Source: an uncultured bacterium
GTDB lineage: Bacteria; DUMJ01
DNA length: 44,783 nucleotides
Assembly (NCBI GenBank): GCA_937958695.1
Contig: CALGNK010000030.1
Coordinates: 1 to 44,783, forward strand
Reading direction: 5' to 3'
Within the stretch, counting starts at the first letter, position 1. Each line of letters starts with the position of its first letter. The notes below the pieces were generated by a model. The model was not told where the DNA came from and did not search any database. It worked only from the letters and a program-made list of their open reading frames with translations. Shown here piece by piece: positions 35,868 through 44,783 of the stretch. Position numbers and translations under genes: made by a program.

Positions 35868-38303
35868 ATGGAAGAGAATAAGGGAAGTATTATAGGAGTA
35901 AAGATAGAAGAGGAACTACAGGCTTCATATCTGGATTATGCAATGAGCGTAATAATAGGTAGAGCTCTTCCTGACATAAGAGATGGATTAAAGCCAGTTC
36001 AAAGAAGGATACTCTATGCTATGTTAGAATTAGGTATGGAGCCAAATAAACCATATAAAAAATCTGCAAGAGTGGTTGGAGAGGTCTTGGGTAAGTATCA
36101 TCCACATGGAGATGCTCCTGTGTACGATGCTTTAGTTAGAATGGTGCAAGACTTTACTTTAAGACATCCGCTGGTAGATGGGCATGGTAATTTTGGTTCT
36201 ATCGACGGTGATGAACCTGCTGCTATGAGGTATACGGAGGTAAGATTAGCTCCTATAGCTATGGAGCTTCTAAAGGATATAGATAAGGATACGGTAGATT
36301 TTATGCCAAACTTCGATGAATCTTTAAAAGAACCTGTAGTATTACCTGCAGGATTTCCTAACGTCCTAGTGAATGGTAGTTCTGGTATAGCGGTTGGAAT
36401 GGCTACTAATATCCCTCCTCATAACCTAAAAGAGGTGATAGATGCACTTATCTACCTTATAGATAATCCTTCGGCAACTGTAAATGATTTAATGAAGTAT
36501 ATCCCTGGCCCTGATTTTCCCTCTGGCGGGATAATAAGAGGCAAAAAAGGGATAATAGACACATATACAAAGGGAAGAGGGCATATTGTCTTAGAGGGAA
36601 AAGTAGAGATTGAAGAGCATAGAGGGAGACAAAACCTTATAATAACAGAGTTACCATATCAGGTAAATAAGGCTGTTCTTATAGAGAAGATAGCAGGGCT
36701 AATAAAAGACCGCAAGATTACAGGTGTTCAAAATATAAGAGATGAGTCAGATAGGGAGGGAATGAGAGTAGTAATAGAACTAAAAAAAGAAGCAATACCA
36801 CAGGTTGTAATAAATCAGCTTTACAAGCATACCGCTTTAAGAATTACATATGGAAGTATTATGTTAGTTATATCAGACGGGATACCTAGGACAATGCCTC
36901 TAGATGAAATGTTAAAGGAGTTCTTAAGTTTTAGAAAAGAGGTGGTTAGAAGAAGAACCATCTATGATCTTAATAAGGCAAAGGCTAGAGCTCACATCCT
37001 TGAGGGATTACTTATAGCGTTAGACCACCTAGACGAGGTGATAACCTTGATAAGAAATTCTAGAGATGTAGAGTCAGCAAGAAATGGGCTTATGACTAAC
37101 TTTAATCTTTCTAGAGAGCAGGCTCAAGCAATACTAGATTTGAGGCTTCAAAGACTAACCGCATTAGAAAGAGAGAAGTTAGAGGAAGAGTATAGAGAAG
37201 TTTCAGAAACAATAAAATCTCTAGAGGCAATACTAAACGATGAAAAACTTTTACTAAATGTAATAAAAGAAGAACTGTCAGCAATAGCAAAAAAGTTTGC
37301 CCAACCTAGAAGAACAGTAATATCAGAAGATGTAAAAGAGGAAACAACAGAAGAAGACTTGCTACACAATATAGACATACTTATTACACTTACAGATAGA
37401 GGATATATAAAGAGGACACCTCTAGCTACGTATAGAAAACAGCGTAGGGGCGGAAAGGGAATTATAGGACTTGAGGCAAAGGAAGATAAGGTGGCTCAAA
37501 CTATAGTGGCAAAAGAGCTTGATAAGATACTATTCTTCTCCGATAGAGGTATAGTGTACCAACTCAAAGGTTATCAGATTCCAACGGCAAGTAGACAGGC
37601 GAAAGGGACATCCATATCCATACTACTTCCAGTAAAAGAGGAGGAAAAGATTACCGCGCTGTTCCCAGTCCCAGAAGACTTAGATACATTTGGTAAGATT
37701 GTTATGGTAACAAGTAATGGATTGGTTAAACTCTCTAATCTGAAAGAGTATGTAGACCCACCGTCCAAGGGTAAAATAGCTATATCACTGCAAGAAGGAG
37801 ATAGACTTGTTGGGGTAAAAGCTCTAATGGGGGATGAAGACCTGATACTTGTAAGTAACAAAGGTTATCTAGCAAGGTTCACAGTAGCCTCTTTGAGAGA
37901 GATGGGAAGGACCGCTAGAGGTGTAAAAGGGATAAGACTAGAAGAAGGAGATAAGGTGATCGATGTAGAGACTTACGAACCAGAGAAGTCTCTCCTGTTT
38001 ATTACAAGAATGGGCTATGGGGTAAAGATAGGACTAGATGAAATACCACAGAAGAAGAGTAGAGGAATTAAAGGGGTGAAGGGATTAAAATTTAGGTCTG
38101 GCGATGAGTTGGCTGACGTAATTAAGGTTGGAGAGGATGATGAGATAGTTATTATGACCTCCTTAGGGAAAACAATAAGACTCTTAGTGAAAGGTATAAG
38201 ACAAGTCGGCAGGAATAATAGTGTAGGCATAAAGTTGATATCTTTAGAAGAGGGTGATTCTGTACAGAGTGTAGCATTGGTGGAGAACGAAGAGGATGAA
38301 TAA
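35868..38303 (+). CDS. gyrA: DNA gyrase subunit A
   Basis: DNA-breaking subunit of gyrase. 811 residues from ATG 35868 (GGAGGGAG upstream). The catalytic tyrosine is Y122 in [10 protein letters not shown]; the quinolone-pocket helix reads [15 protein letters not shown] (Ala where many have Ser at the classic site). A coiled-coil tower and exit gate follow, then the C-terminal wrapping domain with the GyrA box QRRGGKG at 525-531, which marks gyrase rather than topoisomerase IV. The last 8 bases overlap the archease gene. Confidence 0.97.
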   Translation: MEENKGSIIGVKIEEELQASYLDYAMSVIIGRALPDIRDGLKPVQRRILYAMLELGMEPNKPYKKSARVVGEVLGKYHPHGDAPVYDALVRMVQDFTLRHPLVDGHGNFGSIDGDEPAAMRYTEVRLAPIAMELLKDIDKDTVDFMPNFDESLKEPVVLPAGFPNVLVNGSSGIAVGMATNIPPHNLKEVIDALIYLIDNPSATVNDLMKYIPGPDFPSGGIIRGKKGIIDTYTKGRGHIVLEGKVEIEEHRGRQNLIITELPYQVNKAVLIEKIAGLIKDRKITGVQNIRDESDREGMRVVIELKKEAIPQVVINQLYKHTALRITYGSIMLVISDGIPRTMPLDEMLKEFLSFRKEVVRRRTIYDLNKAKARAHILEGLLIALDHLDEVITLIRNSRDVESARNGLMTNFNLSREQAQAILDLRLQRLTALEREKLEEEYREVSETIKSLEAILNDEKLLLNVIKEELSAIAKKFAQPRRTVISEDVKEETTEEDLLHNIDILITLTDRGYIKRTPLATYRKQRRGGKGIIGLEAKEDKVAQTIVAKELDKILFFSDRGIVYQLKGYQIPTASRQAKGTSISILLPVKEEEKITALFPVPEDLDTFGKIVMVTSNGLVKLSNLKEYVDPPSKGKIAISLQEGDRLVGVKALMGDEDLILVSNKGYLARFTVASLREMGRTARGVKGIRLEEGDKVIDVETYEPEKSLLFITRMGYGVKIGLDEIPQKKSRGIKGVKGLKFRSGDELADVIKVGEDDEIVIMTSLGKTIRLLVKGIRQVGRNNSVGIKLISLEEGDSVQSVALVENEEDE

Positions 38304-38718
38304 ATTTGACCTTATAGAACATACTGCAGATATAGGATTAATAGCCTATGGTAAGACTAAGGAGGAGTTATTTGAAAATGCAGGAGAGGGACTTTTCTCT
38401 ATCATCACTGATATAGATAGGGTATCCCCTGTAGAAGAATTTGGTATCTCTATCTCTGGAGAAAGCCTGGAAGATCTATTTATCTGCTGGCTTAATGAAC
38501 TTATATACTTTTGGGAAGTTAATAGGGTTCTTCTATGTAAGTTCAAGGTAATTATAAAAGAAGATACATTTTTAAAGGGAACAATCTCTGGAGAAAGATT
38601 TGAACATAGTAAGCATACTATAGAACATGGTGTAAAAGCAGTAACCTATTATGATTTTAAGTTAGAGTATGACCGTAAGAGTAACATATGGACTGCTAAG
38701 GTTATAATAGATGTATAA
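38296..38718 (+). CDS. Archease
   Basis: 140 residues, full length for the family. Archease activates the RNA ligase RtcB by promoting its guanylylation, in RNA repair or tRNA splicing. Signature residues are D12 in EHTADIGL, the [18 protein letters not shown] helix, [13 protein letters not shown], and the C-terminal metal-binding Asp (D139 of IIDV). No rtcB gene is in this window. Translationally coupled to gyrA by an 8-base overlap. Confidence 0.92.
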   Translation: MNKFDLIEHTADIGLIAYGKTKEELFENAGEGLFSIITDIDRVSPVEEFGISISGESLEDLFICWLNELIYFWEVNRVLLCKFKVIIKEDTFLKGTISGERFEHSKHTIEHGVKAVTYYDFKLEYDRKSNIWTAKVIIDV

Positions 38719-38741
38719 GATGGAAGGTGGTGTAATAGAAA

Positions 38742-39908
38742 ATGCGGAACTTTGAATTTTTAAGTCCAACTAAGATAATATTCGGCAAAGGGGTGGAGGA
38801 AAGGGTAGGAGAAGAAGTTAAGCAGTATGGTAAAAGGATATTATTTCATTACGGTAAAAGTAGTATATTTAAAACAGGCTTATACGATAAGATTGTAGCA
38901 TCCTTAAAAAAGTCAGGGATAGAGTATATAGAATTAGGTGGAGTTCAGCCGAATCCCAGATTGGGTTTAGTAAAAGAAGGTATAGAGCTATGTAGGAGGA
39001 GTGGAATAGATTTTATATTAGCAGTTGGCGGTGGTAGCGTAATAGATTCAGCCAAGGCTATTGCAGTTGGAGTTCCATACGAAGGAGATGTATGGGATTT
39101 CTATTCTGGGAAGGCAGAGCCTAAAACTGCTTTACCTATAGGGGTAGTATTAACCATACCAGCTGCTGGAAGCGAAGCAAGTAAGAGTTCAGTTATAACA
39201 AACGAAGACGGATGGTATAAGAGGTCCTTAAATGTAGATATCATAAGACCAAAGTTTGCAATAATGAATCCAGAAGTTACGTTTACTCTCCCGCCTTACC
39301 AAACTGCATGTGGAGTAGCAGATATAATGGCTCATGTCATGGAGAGATACTTTACAAATGAAAAGGGAGTAGATTTTACTGATAGATTATGCGAAGCAAC
39401 GCTAAAAACTGTTATAGAGAACGTCTTTATAGTCTTAAAGGATCCAACTGACTATGATGCTAGGGCTCAGATTATGTGGGCTAGTACTGTAGCACACAAT
39501 GACCTCTTGGGGACAGGAAGAATTGGAGACTGGGCATCGCATGCTATAGAGCATGAACTAAGTGGCATATACGATATCCCCCATGGTGCTGGATTAGCGA
39601 TAGTATTTCCTGCTTGGATGAGATATGTCTATAGACATAATGTAGAGAGGTTTGCCCAGTTTGCAGTAAGAGTATGGAATGTTGACCCTAACTTTGAATC
39701 CTTTGAGAGAACTGCTCTAGAAGGGATAGAGAGGCTTAGAAGATTCTTTAGAGATATAGGCCTTCCTACAACTTTGGCAGAAGCAGATATAGGGGAAGAT
39801 AGATTAGAAGAGATGGCTACTAAATGCACCGAAAAAGGAGAAATAGGGAATTTTGTAAAACTTAATAAAGATGACGTCTTAAATATTTTAAGGTCTGTAG
39901 TAAGGTAA
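38742..39908 (+). CDS. Metal-dependent alcohol dehydrogenase, YqhD/BdhA type
   Basis: Group III alcohol dehydrogenase that reduces aldehydes with NAD(P)H in the cytoplasm. 388 residues: GGGSVID at 97-103 (cofactor), AAGSEAS near 141-147, metal ligands D194, H198, H267 and H281, at the same positions as the zinc ligands of E. coli YqhD. Likely electron sink in fermentation or aldehyde detoxification. The ribosome-binding site (GGAAGGTGGTG) is far from the ATG and weak. Twenty-three bases after archease. Confidence 0.93.
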   Translation: MRNFEFLSPTKIIFGKGVEERVGEEVKQYGKRILFHYGKSSIFKTGLYDKIVASLKKSGIEYIELGGVQPNPRLGLVKEGIELCRRSGIDFILAVGGGSVIDSAKAIAVGVPYEGDVWDFYSGKAEPKTALPIGVVLTIPAAGSEASKSSVITNEDGWYKRSLNVDIIRPKFAIMNPEVTFTLPPYQTACGVADIMAHVMERYFTNEKGVDFTDRLCEATLKTVIENVFIVLKDPTDYDARAQIMWASTVAHNDLLGTGRIGDWASHAIEHELSGIYDIPHGAGLAIVFPAWMRYVYRHNVERFAQFAVRVWNVDPNFESFERTALEGIERLRRFFRDIGLPTTLAEADIGEDRLEEMATKCTEKGEIGNFVKLNKDDVLNILRSVVR

Positions 39909-40007
39909 ACTTTTGAAAGATAAGACTCTCAATTAAAAAGATGACCTATATTTATTACTGGATAAGTCGGCAAGAAATTAAAAGAAGTAAACATGAATTT
40001 ATTAAAA

Positions 40008-40043
40008 CGCTACTAAGGGAAATTTTTATTTCCCTTAGTAGCG
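40008..40043 (-). terminator. Strong hairpin terminator
   Basis: A perfect 15-bp stem (CGCTACTAAGGGAAA / TTTCCCTTAGTAGCG) with a 6-base loop. On the minus strand it is followed by TTTTAAT, so it ends the secreted-protein gene at 40066-40614; it may also stop transcripts coming from the alcohol dehydrogenase. Confidence 0.8.
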
Positions 40044-40065
40044 ATAAAAAGTAGCCAGAGTAATA

Positions 40066-40614
40066 TTAATCTTCAATAGATGGTTTAATTGTTATCTCTT
40101 TTGTAGTAGAGCCATTTTGTTTTCCATAGATATCATACTTAACCATAACCTTAAATGTTATACCATCAGTTGGCAAATCTAAAGTGACAGTTTCTGCTTC
40201 CCCATTTTTAGTTGAATTTGGTCCTAGTTCTTTTTTTTCTACGTCTGTTTTATCTACTAATAACTTCCAATCTTCGCCATCTTTTTTCCATATTTTGTAA
40301 CCTAATCTAAAAGTCTGCTTACTAAATATCTGTTGATTAATATAGGTGTATTTGATGGTAAAGATTAACTTTTTGGCTCTTTTGCTGAGATCATAAGAGG
40401 ATCCATTATCTGGCATTTTACAGTTAAAGCTTGCAACCCTCCCCAAAGTATCTACGCTTAATAGAACCTCTCCAACAACTACTTTTCCAGTACCCCAGGT
40501 TCCACTGTCTGATACCCCAAGGCTATTACCATTAGTCCACTGAGCGGAGACTAGTGTAAAATTTGACAAGACAATAAACCCGATTATAATAACCGCTAAT
40601 ACTTTTGAATACAC
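40066..40614 (-). CDS. Secreted protein of unknown function
   Basis: 182 residues, GTG start with GGAGGTGAGG upstream. A signal peptide spans about 1-25 (VLAVIIIGFIVLSNFTLVSA|Q). The mature protein is beta-rich, without repeats or catalytic motifs that I recognise, and has features of an immunoglobulin-like sandwich (LIFTIKYTYINQQIFSKQTF, FKVMVKYDIYGKQNG). One Cys only. It is alone on the minus strand, divergent from the sugar-transport regulator, with a long upstream region and its own terminator. Confidence 0.65.
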   Translation of the reverse strand: MYSKVLAVIIIGFIVLSNFTLVSAQWTNGNSLGVSDSGTWGTGKVVVGEVLLSVDTLGRVASFNCKMPDNGSSYDLSKRAKKLIFTIKYTYINQQIFSKQTFRLGYKIWKKDGEDWKLLVDKTDVEKKELGPNSTKNGEAETVTLDLPTDGITFKVMVKYDIYGKQNGSTTKEITIKPSIED

Positions 40615-40651
40615 AGAACCTCACCTCCAAAGCAAAAATTTATTTATTGGA

Positions 40652-40663
40652 AACTCTAGAGTT
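40652..40663. promoter_or_regulatory. 12-base perfect palindrome, possible operator
   Basis: AACTCTAGAGTT, flanked by a near-symmetric GGA/TCC, lies 38-49 bases upstream of the GTG start of the secreted protein on the minus strand, in the range of a promoter or leader. Confidence 0.35.
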
Positions 40664-41004
40664 CCTTGTAGGTTTATCCCTGAAGATAGATTTATCTTAA
40701 AGTCCAACTATCTTGATTTTTATATCCAAATAGATTTTACTAAGCCCAATAAAGTTAGAAAACTTACCAATTGGAACTAAAGAGATAATTTGGACTTAAG
40801 ATTATACAAATTAACTCCAAGATATAAAGACCACAAGAAATCTCACAGAGATATCCTTCTTCTTTTTACCCCAATATTCAACTATGAAGGTACAGTCCTA
40901 TTCTTATAATAAACTTTATAGCTTGGGCATAGGACCCTTAGGCTAACTCTCTTTAATATTTATTTTATTCCCCTTATTGTATTTGTCAATAGGCCGAGAC
41001 TCTC

Positions 41005-41034
41005 TTGACAGTTCAATATCGACTGTATTATACT
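41005..41034 (+). promoter_or_regulatory. Promoter of the FadR-type regulator
   Basis: Perfect TTGACA (41005-41010) and TATACT (41029-41034) are 18 bases apart. Transcription would start near 41041, about three bases before ATG 41044, giving an essentially leaderless mRNA. Confidence 0.78.
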
Positions 41035-41043
41035 TTTGGTAAG

Positions 41044-41754
41044 ATGGTAAGACCAGTTAATCGTATAAAATTAACTGAAAACATAATAGAAGCCATAGTG
41101 GATTATGCCTCTTCCAGTAACTTAAAGATAGGGGATAAGCTTCCATCTGAAAGAGAACTTGCTAGTGAATTGAGAGTTAGTAGACCTCTATTGAGAGAAG
41201 CGCTGAGGAAGATGGAGAGCCTAAATCTGATAGATGTTTTACCAGGTAAAGGGATATTTATTAAAGCCCCGCTAAAAAATGGTATGTCCTACATAGTTCT
41301 TCACATAGAGCAAGAAAGGGACAGAGTAATGGAAATACTAGAAATAAGAAAATTATTGGAAAAATATGGGATGGAAGAGGCTATAAAGAATATAACAGAA
41401 GATGAGGTAGCTGAGTTAGAAAGGTGGGTGAATCTTTTGGAAGAAAAACTACGGAGAGGGGATGATAGCAGGGAGGAAAATTGGGCATTTCATAGTATAA
41501 TCTATCAGTCGGCAAGGAATAAGTTTCTCTTTGATATCCTAGATGCTCTTAAGGAGTACCATTTATACTGGGAAGACCCCTTTAGTTGTCCTTCTTTTGC
41601 CGATAAGACTTATTCTTTTCATAGAGAACTCTTTAAGAGCATAAAAGAGAAAGATATAAAAAGGGCTTATTCTGTAATAGACAAATTGATAGATATGATT
41701 AAGGATGAGGTAAGAAAGGGTAATATGCCTAAGAATGGGGGGAGAAACTATTAA
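41044..41754 (+). CDS. GntR/FadR-family transcriptional regulator
   Basis: 236 residues from ATG 41044. An N-terminal winged helix-turn-helix (DKLPSERELASELRVSRPLLREALRKMESL at about 31-60; the motif splits into LPSERELASEL and VSRPLLREALR) is followed by an all-helical FCD effector domain with ENWAFHSIIYQSARN and SFHRELFKSI, whose histidines suggest metal or organic-acid binding. It lies directly upstream of a sugar-binding protein and permeases and probably controls them. A TTG 39 bases earlier is the -35 box, not a start. Confidence 0.9.
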   Translation: MVRPVNRIKLTENIIEAIVDYASSSNLKIGDKLPSERELASELRVSRPLLREALRKMESLNLIDVLPGKGIFIKAPLKNGMSYIVLHIEQERDRVMEILEIRKLLEKYGMEEAIKNITEDEVAELERWVNLLEEKLRRGDDSREENWAFHSIIYQSARNKFLFDILDALKEYHLYWEDPFSCPSFADKTYSFHRELFKSIKEKDIKRAYSVIDKLIDMIKDEVRKGNMPKNGGRNY

Positions 41755-41781
41755 TAAAATTTCAAAAAGGAGGGAGTAAGA

Positions 41782-43146
41782 ATGAAAAAGTCTATTTGGG
41801 TAGTTATTCTTAGTTTAATTTTGGTGATTGGTATAACAGTTTCTAGCGCTACCGCTGCAGTAGAACTTATATATACCTACTGGGGTAGTCCACTAGAGAG
41901 AGATGCTCAGGCAAAGATGTGTAGAGACTTTGAAAAAGCATATCAGAGTATCTTCCCTGGGATTAAGGTAAAAGATATTTATATACCATCGAACTATGAT
42001 GAAAAGATAAATGCAATGATTGCTGCTGGAGAGCCTCCCCATGTGGCACAGTTAGGAGAAGCTCTTGCCTTAGAGTGGGCTGAAAAGGGCATACTAATGG
42101 ACATATTACCTCTAATAAAACAGGATAAAGATCCTTCTGTACAGATTGAAAATCGTCTCTCTATGACCTGGTACTGGTATGACAAAGGAAAGAAAACAAT
42201 TGGGACAAATCTTGCAGCAGAAGTTATGGTCCTTTGGTATAATAAAGAAATTTTTGATAAAGCAGGAATTCCATATCCAGCATCTAATCCAGAGGCTTGG
42301 ACATGGGAGAAATTCTTAGATACGGCAATAAAACTTACTACTGATAGAAATGGACGACATCCTGGTGACCCTGGATTTGACCCAAGCAATATAGATACCT
42401 TTGGTGTTGCCTTTGGAACTTGGTGGGGACCTATACTTCCATTTATATGGTCTAACGGTGGGGATATCTGTGACTCAGAAGGTAAACGTCCACTGATTAA
42501 TACTCCTGCTTCAGTTGAGGCTATCCAGAAACTGGCAGACCTTATGCTTAAATATCATGTAGCTCCAACACCTACTCAAATGCAAGCCTTCCCTGCACTT
42601 AGGATAGCACTACAGACGAAAAAAGTAGCTATGTATATTGATGGGCAGTGGGCTTTATTAGATCTAGGACAAATGGCAAAAGAGGGTAGAATTAAACTTG
42701 GAGTTGCTCCATTACCAAAACTAAGAAAGCCTGTATGCTTAGAGCTAGGGGCTCCAAATGTTATGTTCACCGCTTCTGCTCAGAAGGCCCTTAAAGAGTC
42801 TTGGGAATTCTATAAATGGACTACTAATAGTGAAAAAGTTATATCTCTTGTAAGAGGCGGTCTCTGGATGCCTCTACAGAAGTGGTACTACACTAATCCC
42901 AAATATATGAACCAGTGGTTAGACCCAGCTGTTCATCCACCAGAATATAAACCTGCGGTTATAGACTATCTATTAAAATATGGTAGGAGAAGTCCTAGTT
43001 ATTATCTAAGAAATTGGGGTAAAATATCAGATATTATGTATCAAGAGTTAACTAATGTATGGCTTGGTAAAGTATCTGCTAAGGTTGCTTGTGATAATAT
43101 AGCAGATAAGATTAAGCCATTACTAGTTGGAAGATACGATAAGTGA
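41782..43146 (+). CDS. Sugar ABC transporter substrate-binding protein (family 1)
   Basis: 454 residues; signal peptide about 1-26 (MKKSIWVVILSLILVIGITV... ending ATAA). The mature part is a two-lobed periplasmic binding fold: LIYTYWGSPLERDAQ, AGEPPHVAQLGEALALEWAEKGILMDI, VMVLWYNKEIFDKAGIPYP, AMYIDGQWALLDLG. It binds a sugar or oligosaccharide of unknown identity. Good ribosome-binding site (AAGGAGGGAG). First structural gene of a CUT1-type uptake operon, separated from the permeases by a stable hairpin. Confidence 0.93.
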   Translation: MKKSIWVVILSLILVIGITVSSATAAVELIYTYWGSPLERDAQAKMCRDFEKAYQSIFPGIKVKDIYIPSNYDEKINAMIAAGEPPHVAQLGEALALEWAEKGILMDILPLIKQDKDPSVQIENRLSMTWYWYDKGKKTIGTNLAAEVMVLWYNKEIFDKAGIPYPASNPEAWTWEKFLDTAIKLTTDRNGRHPGDPGFDPSNIDTFGVAFGTWWGPILPFIWSNGGDICDSEGKRPLINTPASVEAIQKLADLMLKYHVAPTPTQMQAFPALRIALQTKKVAMYIDGQWALLDLGQMAKEGRIKLGVAPLPKLRKPVCLELGAPNVMFTASAQKALKESWEFYKWTTNSEKVISLVRGGLWMPLQKWYYTNPKYMNQWLDPAVHPPEYKPAVIDYLLKYGRRSPSYYLRNWGKISDIMYQELTNVWLGKVSAKVACDNIADKIKPLLVGRYDK

Positions 43147-43153
43147 TAAATAT

Positions 43154-43180
43154 AGGAGCCGGGATTTATTCCTGGCTCCT
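43154..43180 (+). other. Intercistronic hairpin after the binding-protein gene
   Basis: An 11-bp stem (AGGAGCCGGGA / TCCTGGCTCCT, one G-U pair) with a 5-base loop, 8 bases after the stop, followed only by a short TTATTAATTTC. As in malE-malF spacers it probably protects the upstream mRNA or lowers permease expression rather than ending transcription. Confidence 0.7.
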
Positions 43181-43208
43181 TATTAATTTCAAACAAGGGT
43201 GATAAGTA

Positions 43209-44111
43209 ATGAATAGAAACAGGTCTCTTTATAGTAGCGAGGCTAAGTGGGGAATAATATTGGCTCTTCCTGCCATACTAGGTTTTCTCATCTGGACATT
43301 GGGACCTATGATAGCAAGCTTTGTCTTAGGTTTTACTGATTGGAATGTAGTATCTACCCCTCACTTCATAGGTATGGGAAACTTTAAAAAGATGTTTGTT
43401 GAAGATTTTATATTCAAAAAATCCATCTACGCTACTGTGTATTATTCTTTAGGAAGTGTTATAGCTTCTATAGTGTTTGCATTTCTGGTAGCTTTTCTAT
43501 TAAATCAAAAAGTGAAAGGTTTACCATTATTTAGGACCATATTCTATCTACCATCTATTACCCCAGCAATTGCAAGTGCAATGCTTTGGATCTGGCTTTT
43601 TAATCCTGACTTTGGACTATTAAACCAGATACTAAAGAGATTTGGGTTCCCTAGACTCTTATGGATATACGATGAAAAGCAAGTTATCCCTTCTCTCATA
43701 TTTATGAGTATCTGGGGAATGGGTGGGATGATGGTAATATTTTTAGCTGGTCTACAAGGTGTCCCACAAGAACTCTATGAAGCGGTAGAGATAGATGGTG
43801 GAAATTGGTGGCATAGATTTAGATACGTTACTATACCAATGATGACTCCAACGATATTCTTTAACTTAGTTATGGCAATAATAGGAAGCTTTCAGGTCTT
43901 TACTAGTGCTTATATAATGACAAGTGGTGGTCCTAACTATGCAAGTATGTTCTACGTTTACTATATATATCTTTCTGCATTCAGATATGGACAGATGGGT
44001 TATGCATGTGCTCTAGCTATAATATTATTCCTGATAATACTCTCATTTACACTTTTAGTTTTTAAATCATCTCCATATTGGGTCTATTATGAAAGTGCTA
44101 GAAGGAGGTAA
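43209..44111 (+). CDS. Sugar ABC transporter permease (MalF/UgpA type)
   Basis: 300 residues, six transmembrane helices. The EAA loop that contacts the ATPase is YEAVEIDGGNWWHRFRYVTIPMMTP near 190-215 (shown as two parts: EAVEIDGGNWWHRF and YVTIPMMTP). N-terminal region KWGIILALPAILGFLIWTLG is typical of the first CUT1 permease. Works with the downstream permease and an ATPase not encoded beside it. Confidence 0.94.
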   Translation: MNRNRSLYSSEAKWGIILALPAILGFLIWTLGPMIASFVLGFTDWNVVSTPHFIGMGNFKKMFVEDFIFKKSIYATVYYSLGSVIASIVFAFLVAFLLNQKVKGLPLFRTIFYLPSITPAIASAMLWIWLFNPDFGLLNQILKRFGFPRLLWIYDEKQVIPSLIFMSIWGMGGMMVIFLAGLQGVPQELYEAVEIDGGNWWHRFRYVTIPMMTPTIFFNLVMAIIGSFQVFTSAYIMTSGGPNYASMFYVYYIYLSAFRYGQMGYACALAIILFLIILSFTLLVFKSSPYWVYYESARRR

Positions 44112-44116
44112 TAACA

Positions 44117-44783
44117 ATGGCTCTCAGTAAGTCCCTTTCGATAAAGCTTGGTAAAACGATAACATACATAGTCTTAGTAATAGGTTCGTTAATCTTTATG
44201 CTACCATTTATATGGCTTCTTAGAAGCTCATTTATGGAGTTAGGTCAGATATTTATCTTACCTCCAGAGTGGATTCCAAAGCCATTCAGATGGCAGAATT
44301 ATCCAGAGGCATTAACTGCTGCGCCATTTTTGACATACTTTTTAAATACGCTTAAGATATTGATATTTAACGAATCAGGAGTAATATTGACCTCTATTAT
44401 CTGTGCGTATAGTTTTGCAAGATTAAGATGGCCTGGTAGGGATCTTATATTTGCAATACTATTAACGTCTTTGATGCTTCCCTATGCGGTTACTCTTATC
44501 CCAACATTTATACTTTGGAAGATGCTAGGAGCTCTTAATACATTTGTGCCGTTAACAGTGCCAGCCTGGTTTGGTGGAGGAATGTTCTATATATTTCTCC
44601 TAAGGCAGTTTTTCTTAACCATCCCTTATGAATTAGATGAAGCTGCATATATGGATGGTGCCAGTCCATTAAAGGTCCTCTGGAGCGTTGTTGTTCCTCT
44701 TTCTAAGCCTGCTATTATAACAGTAGCAATATTCAACTTTATAGGTGTCTGGAATGACCTATTAGGACCAATAATATATCTCA
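44117..44783 (+). CDS. Sugar ABC transporter permease (MalG/UgpE type), 3' end outside window (partial)
   Basis: Open to the last base; starts ATG 44117 with GGAGG (44104-44108) upstream, 5 bases after the first permease. About 222 residues visible: N-terminal helix (YIVLVIGSLIFMLPFIWLL), SSFMELGQIF, NYPEAL, YFLNTLKI, SFARLRWPGRD, and the EAA loop DEAAYMDGASPLKVLWSVVV. This is the second CUT1 permease. Whether an ATPase or glycosidase follows cannot be seen. Confidence 0.92.
   Translation, partial: MALSKSLSIKLGKTITYIVLVIGSLIFMLPFIWLLRSSFMELGQIFILPPEWIPKPFRWQNYPEALTAAPFLTYFLNTLKILIFNESGVILTSIICAYSFARLRWPGRDLIFAILLTSLMLPYAVTLIPTFILWKMLGALNTFVPLTVPAWFGGGMFYIFLLRQFFLTIPYELDEAAYMDGASPLKVLWSVVVPLSKPAIITVAIFNFIGVWNDLLGPIIYL

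Larger units (their letters stand above)
40615..41043. other. 429-base intergenic region between divergent genes
   Basis: No gene or known riboswitch seen. It contains the palindrome AACTCTAGAGTT (40652-40663) near the secreted-protein start, a distant pair of inverted TTGGACTTAA-like motifs (around 40690 and 40792), an inverted repeat TATTG-N7-CAATA (40975-40991) just before the regulator promoter, and that promoter itself. Very AT-rich throughout. Confidence 0.5.

Noticed and set aside
41994-42389. 131-codon minus-strand frame inside the sugar-binding protein gene
   Set aside because: Mirror of a conserved gene; no family resemblance or start signal.

Overview
The window is AT-rich bacterial DNA, densely packed with genes in short operons. 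Features pointing to an anaerobic, probably thermophilic, sugar-fermenting and double-membraned bacterium are: a V-type ATPase in place of an F-type one, a two-subunit 2-oxoacid:ferredoxin oxidoreductase, an archease, AGA/ATA-rich codon use, sugar ABC transporters, an outer-membrane-type beta-barrel protein and a LolA-like periplasmic protein. A relative of Dictyoglomus fits best, but that is inference: no rRNA is present and no database search was possible. No CRISPR array, prophage or intact insertion sequence was seen.

Layout. (1) 1-5325, plus strand: the 3' part of hflX, initiator and elongator tRNA-Met genes, then tilS-hpt-ftsH closed by a strong terminator. (2) 5401-10677, minus strand: rpsU, a secreted C39-like/TPR protein, class II aldolase, ROK sugar kinase, phosphoglucose/phosphomannose isomerase and a MalK-type ATPase. 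This looks like a ribosomal-protein-led unit for upper glycolysis and sugar uptake. (3) 10758-19127, minus strand: a complete nine-gene V-type ATPase operon whose proteolipid carries the full sodium-ligand set known from Enterococcus hirae. (4) 19267-24167: a PAC2-family protein and a methyltransferase, a short stretch that may be a decayed mobile-element end, a divergently placed bioY, then an MFS exporter and a short-chain dehydrogenase. (5) 24169-31204, minus strand: LolA-like protein, beta-barrel protein, KorB/KorA, and a copper operon copA-csoR-SHOCT with a likely CsoR operator. (6) 31355-39908, plus strand: a membrane-anchored solute-binding-like protein coupled to a flippase/synthase-like membrane protein, gyrB, gyrA, archease and a YqhD-like alcohol dehydrogenase. 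(7) 40066-44783: an unknown secreted protein (minus), then a FadR-type regulator, sugar-binding protein and two permeases (the second cut by the window end).

How the parts may work together. Sugars enter by the ABC permeases, possibly energised by the distant MalK-like ATPase because the permease operon shows no ATPase of its own within the window. They are phosphorylated and cleaved by the ROK/isomerase/aldolase group; 2-oxoacids are oxidised by KorAB to reduced ferredoxin; aldehydes may be reduced by the alcohol dehydrogenase; and ATP is coupled to Na+ movement by the V-ATPase.

Most worth a second look: the Na+-type rotor, the unusual cytoplasmic-domain/TM/solute-binding protein translationally coupled to a PF03706-like membrane protein, leaderless-looking promoters, a GAAC-N4-GTTC palindrome on the malK promoter, and an unexplained structured stretch near 20940-21050. 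Start codons were re-chosen by ribosome-binding site and overlap; several genes appear to start with TTG or GTG.
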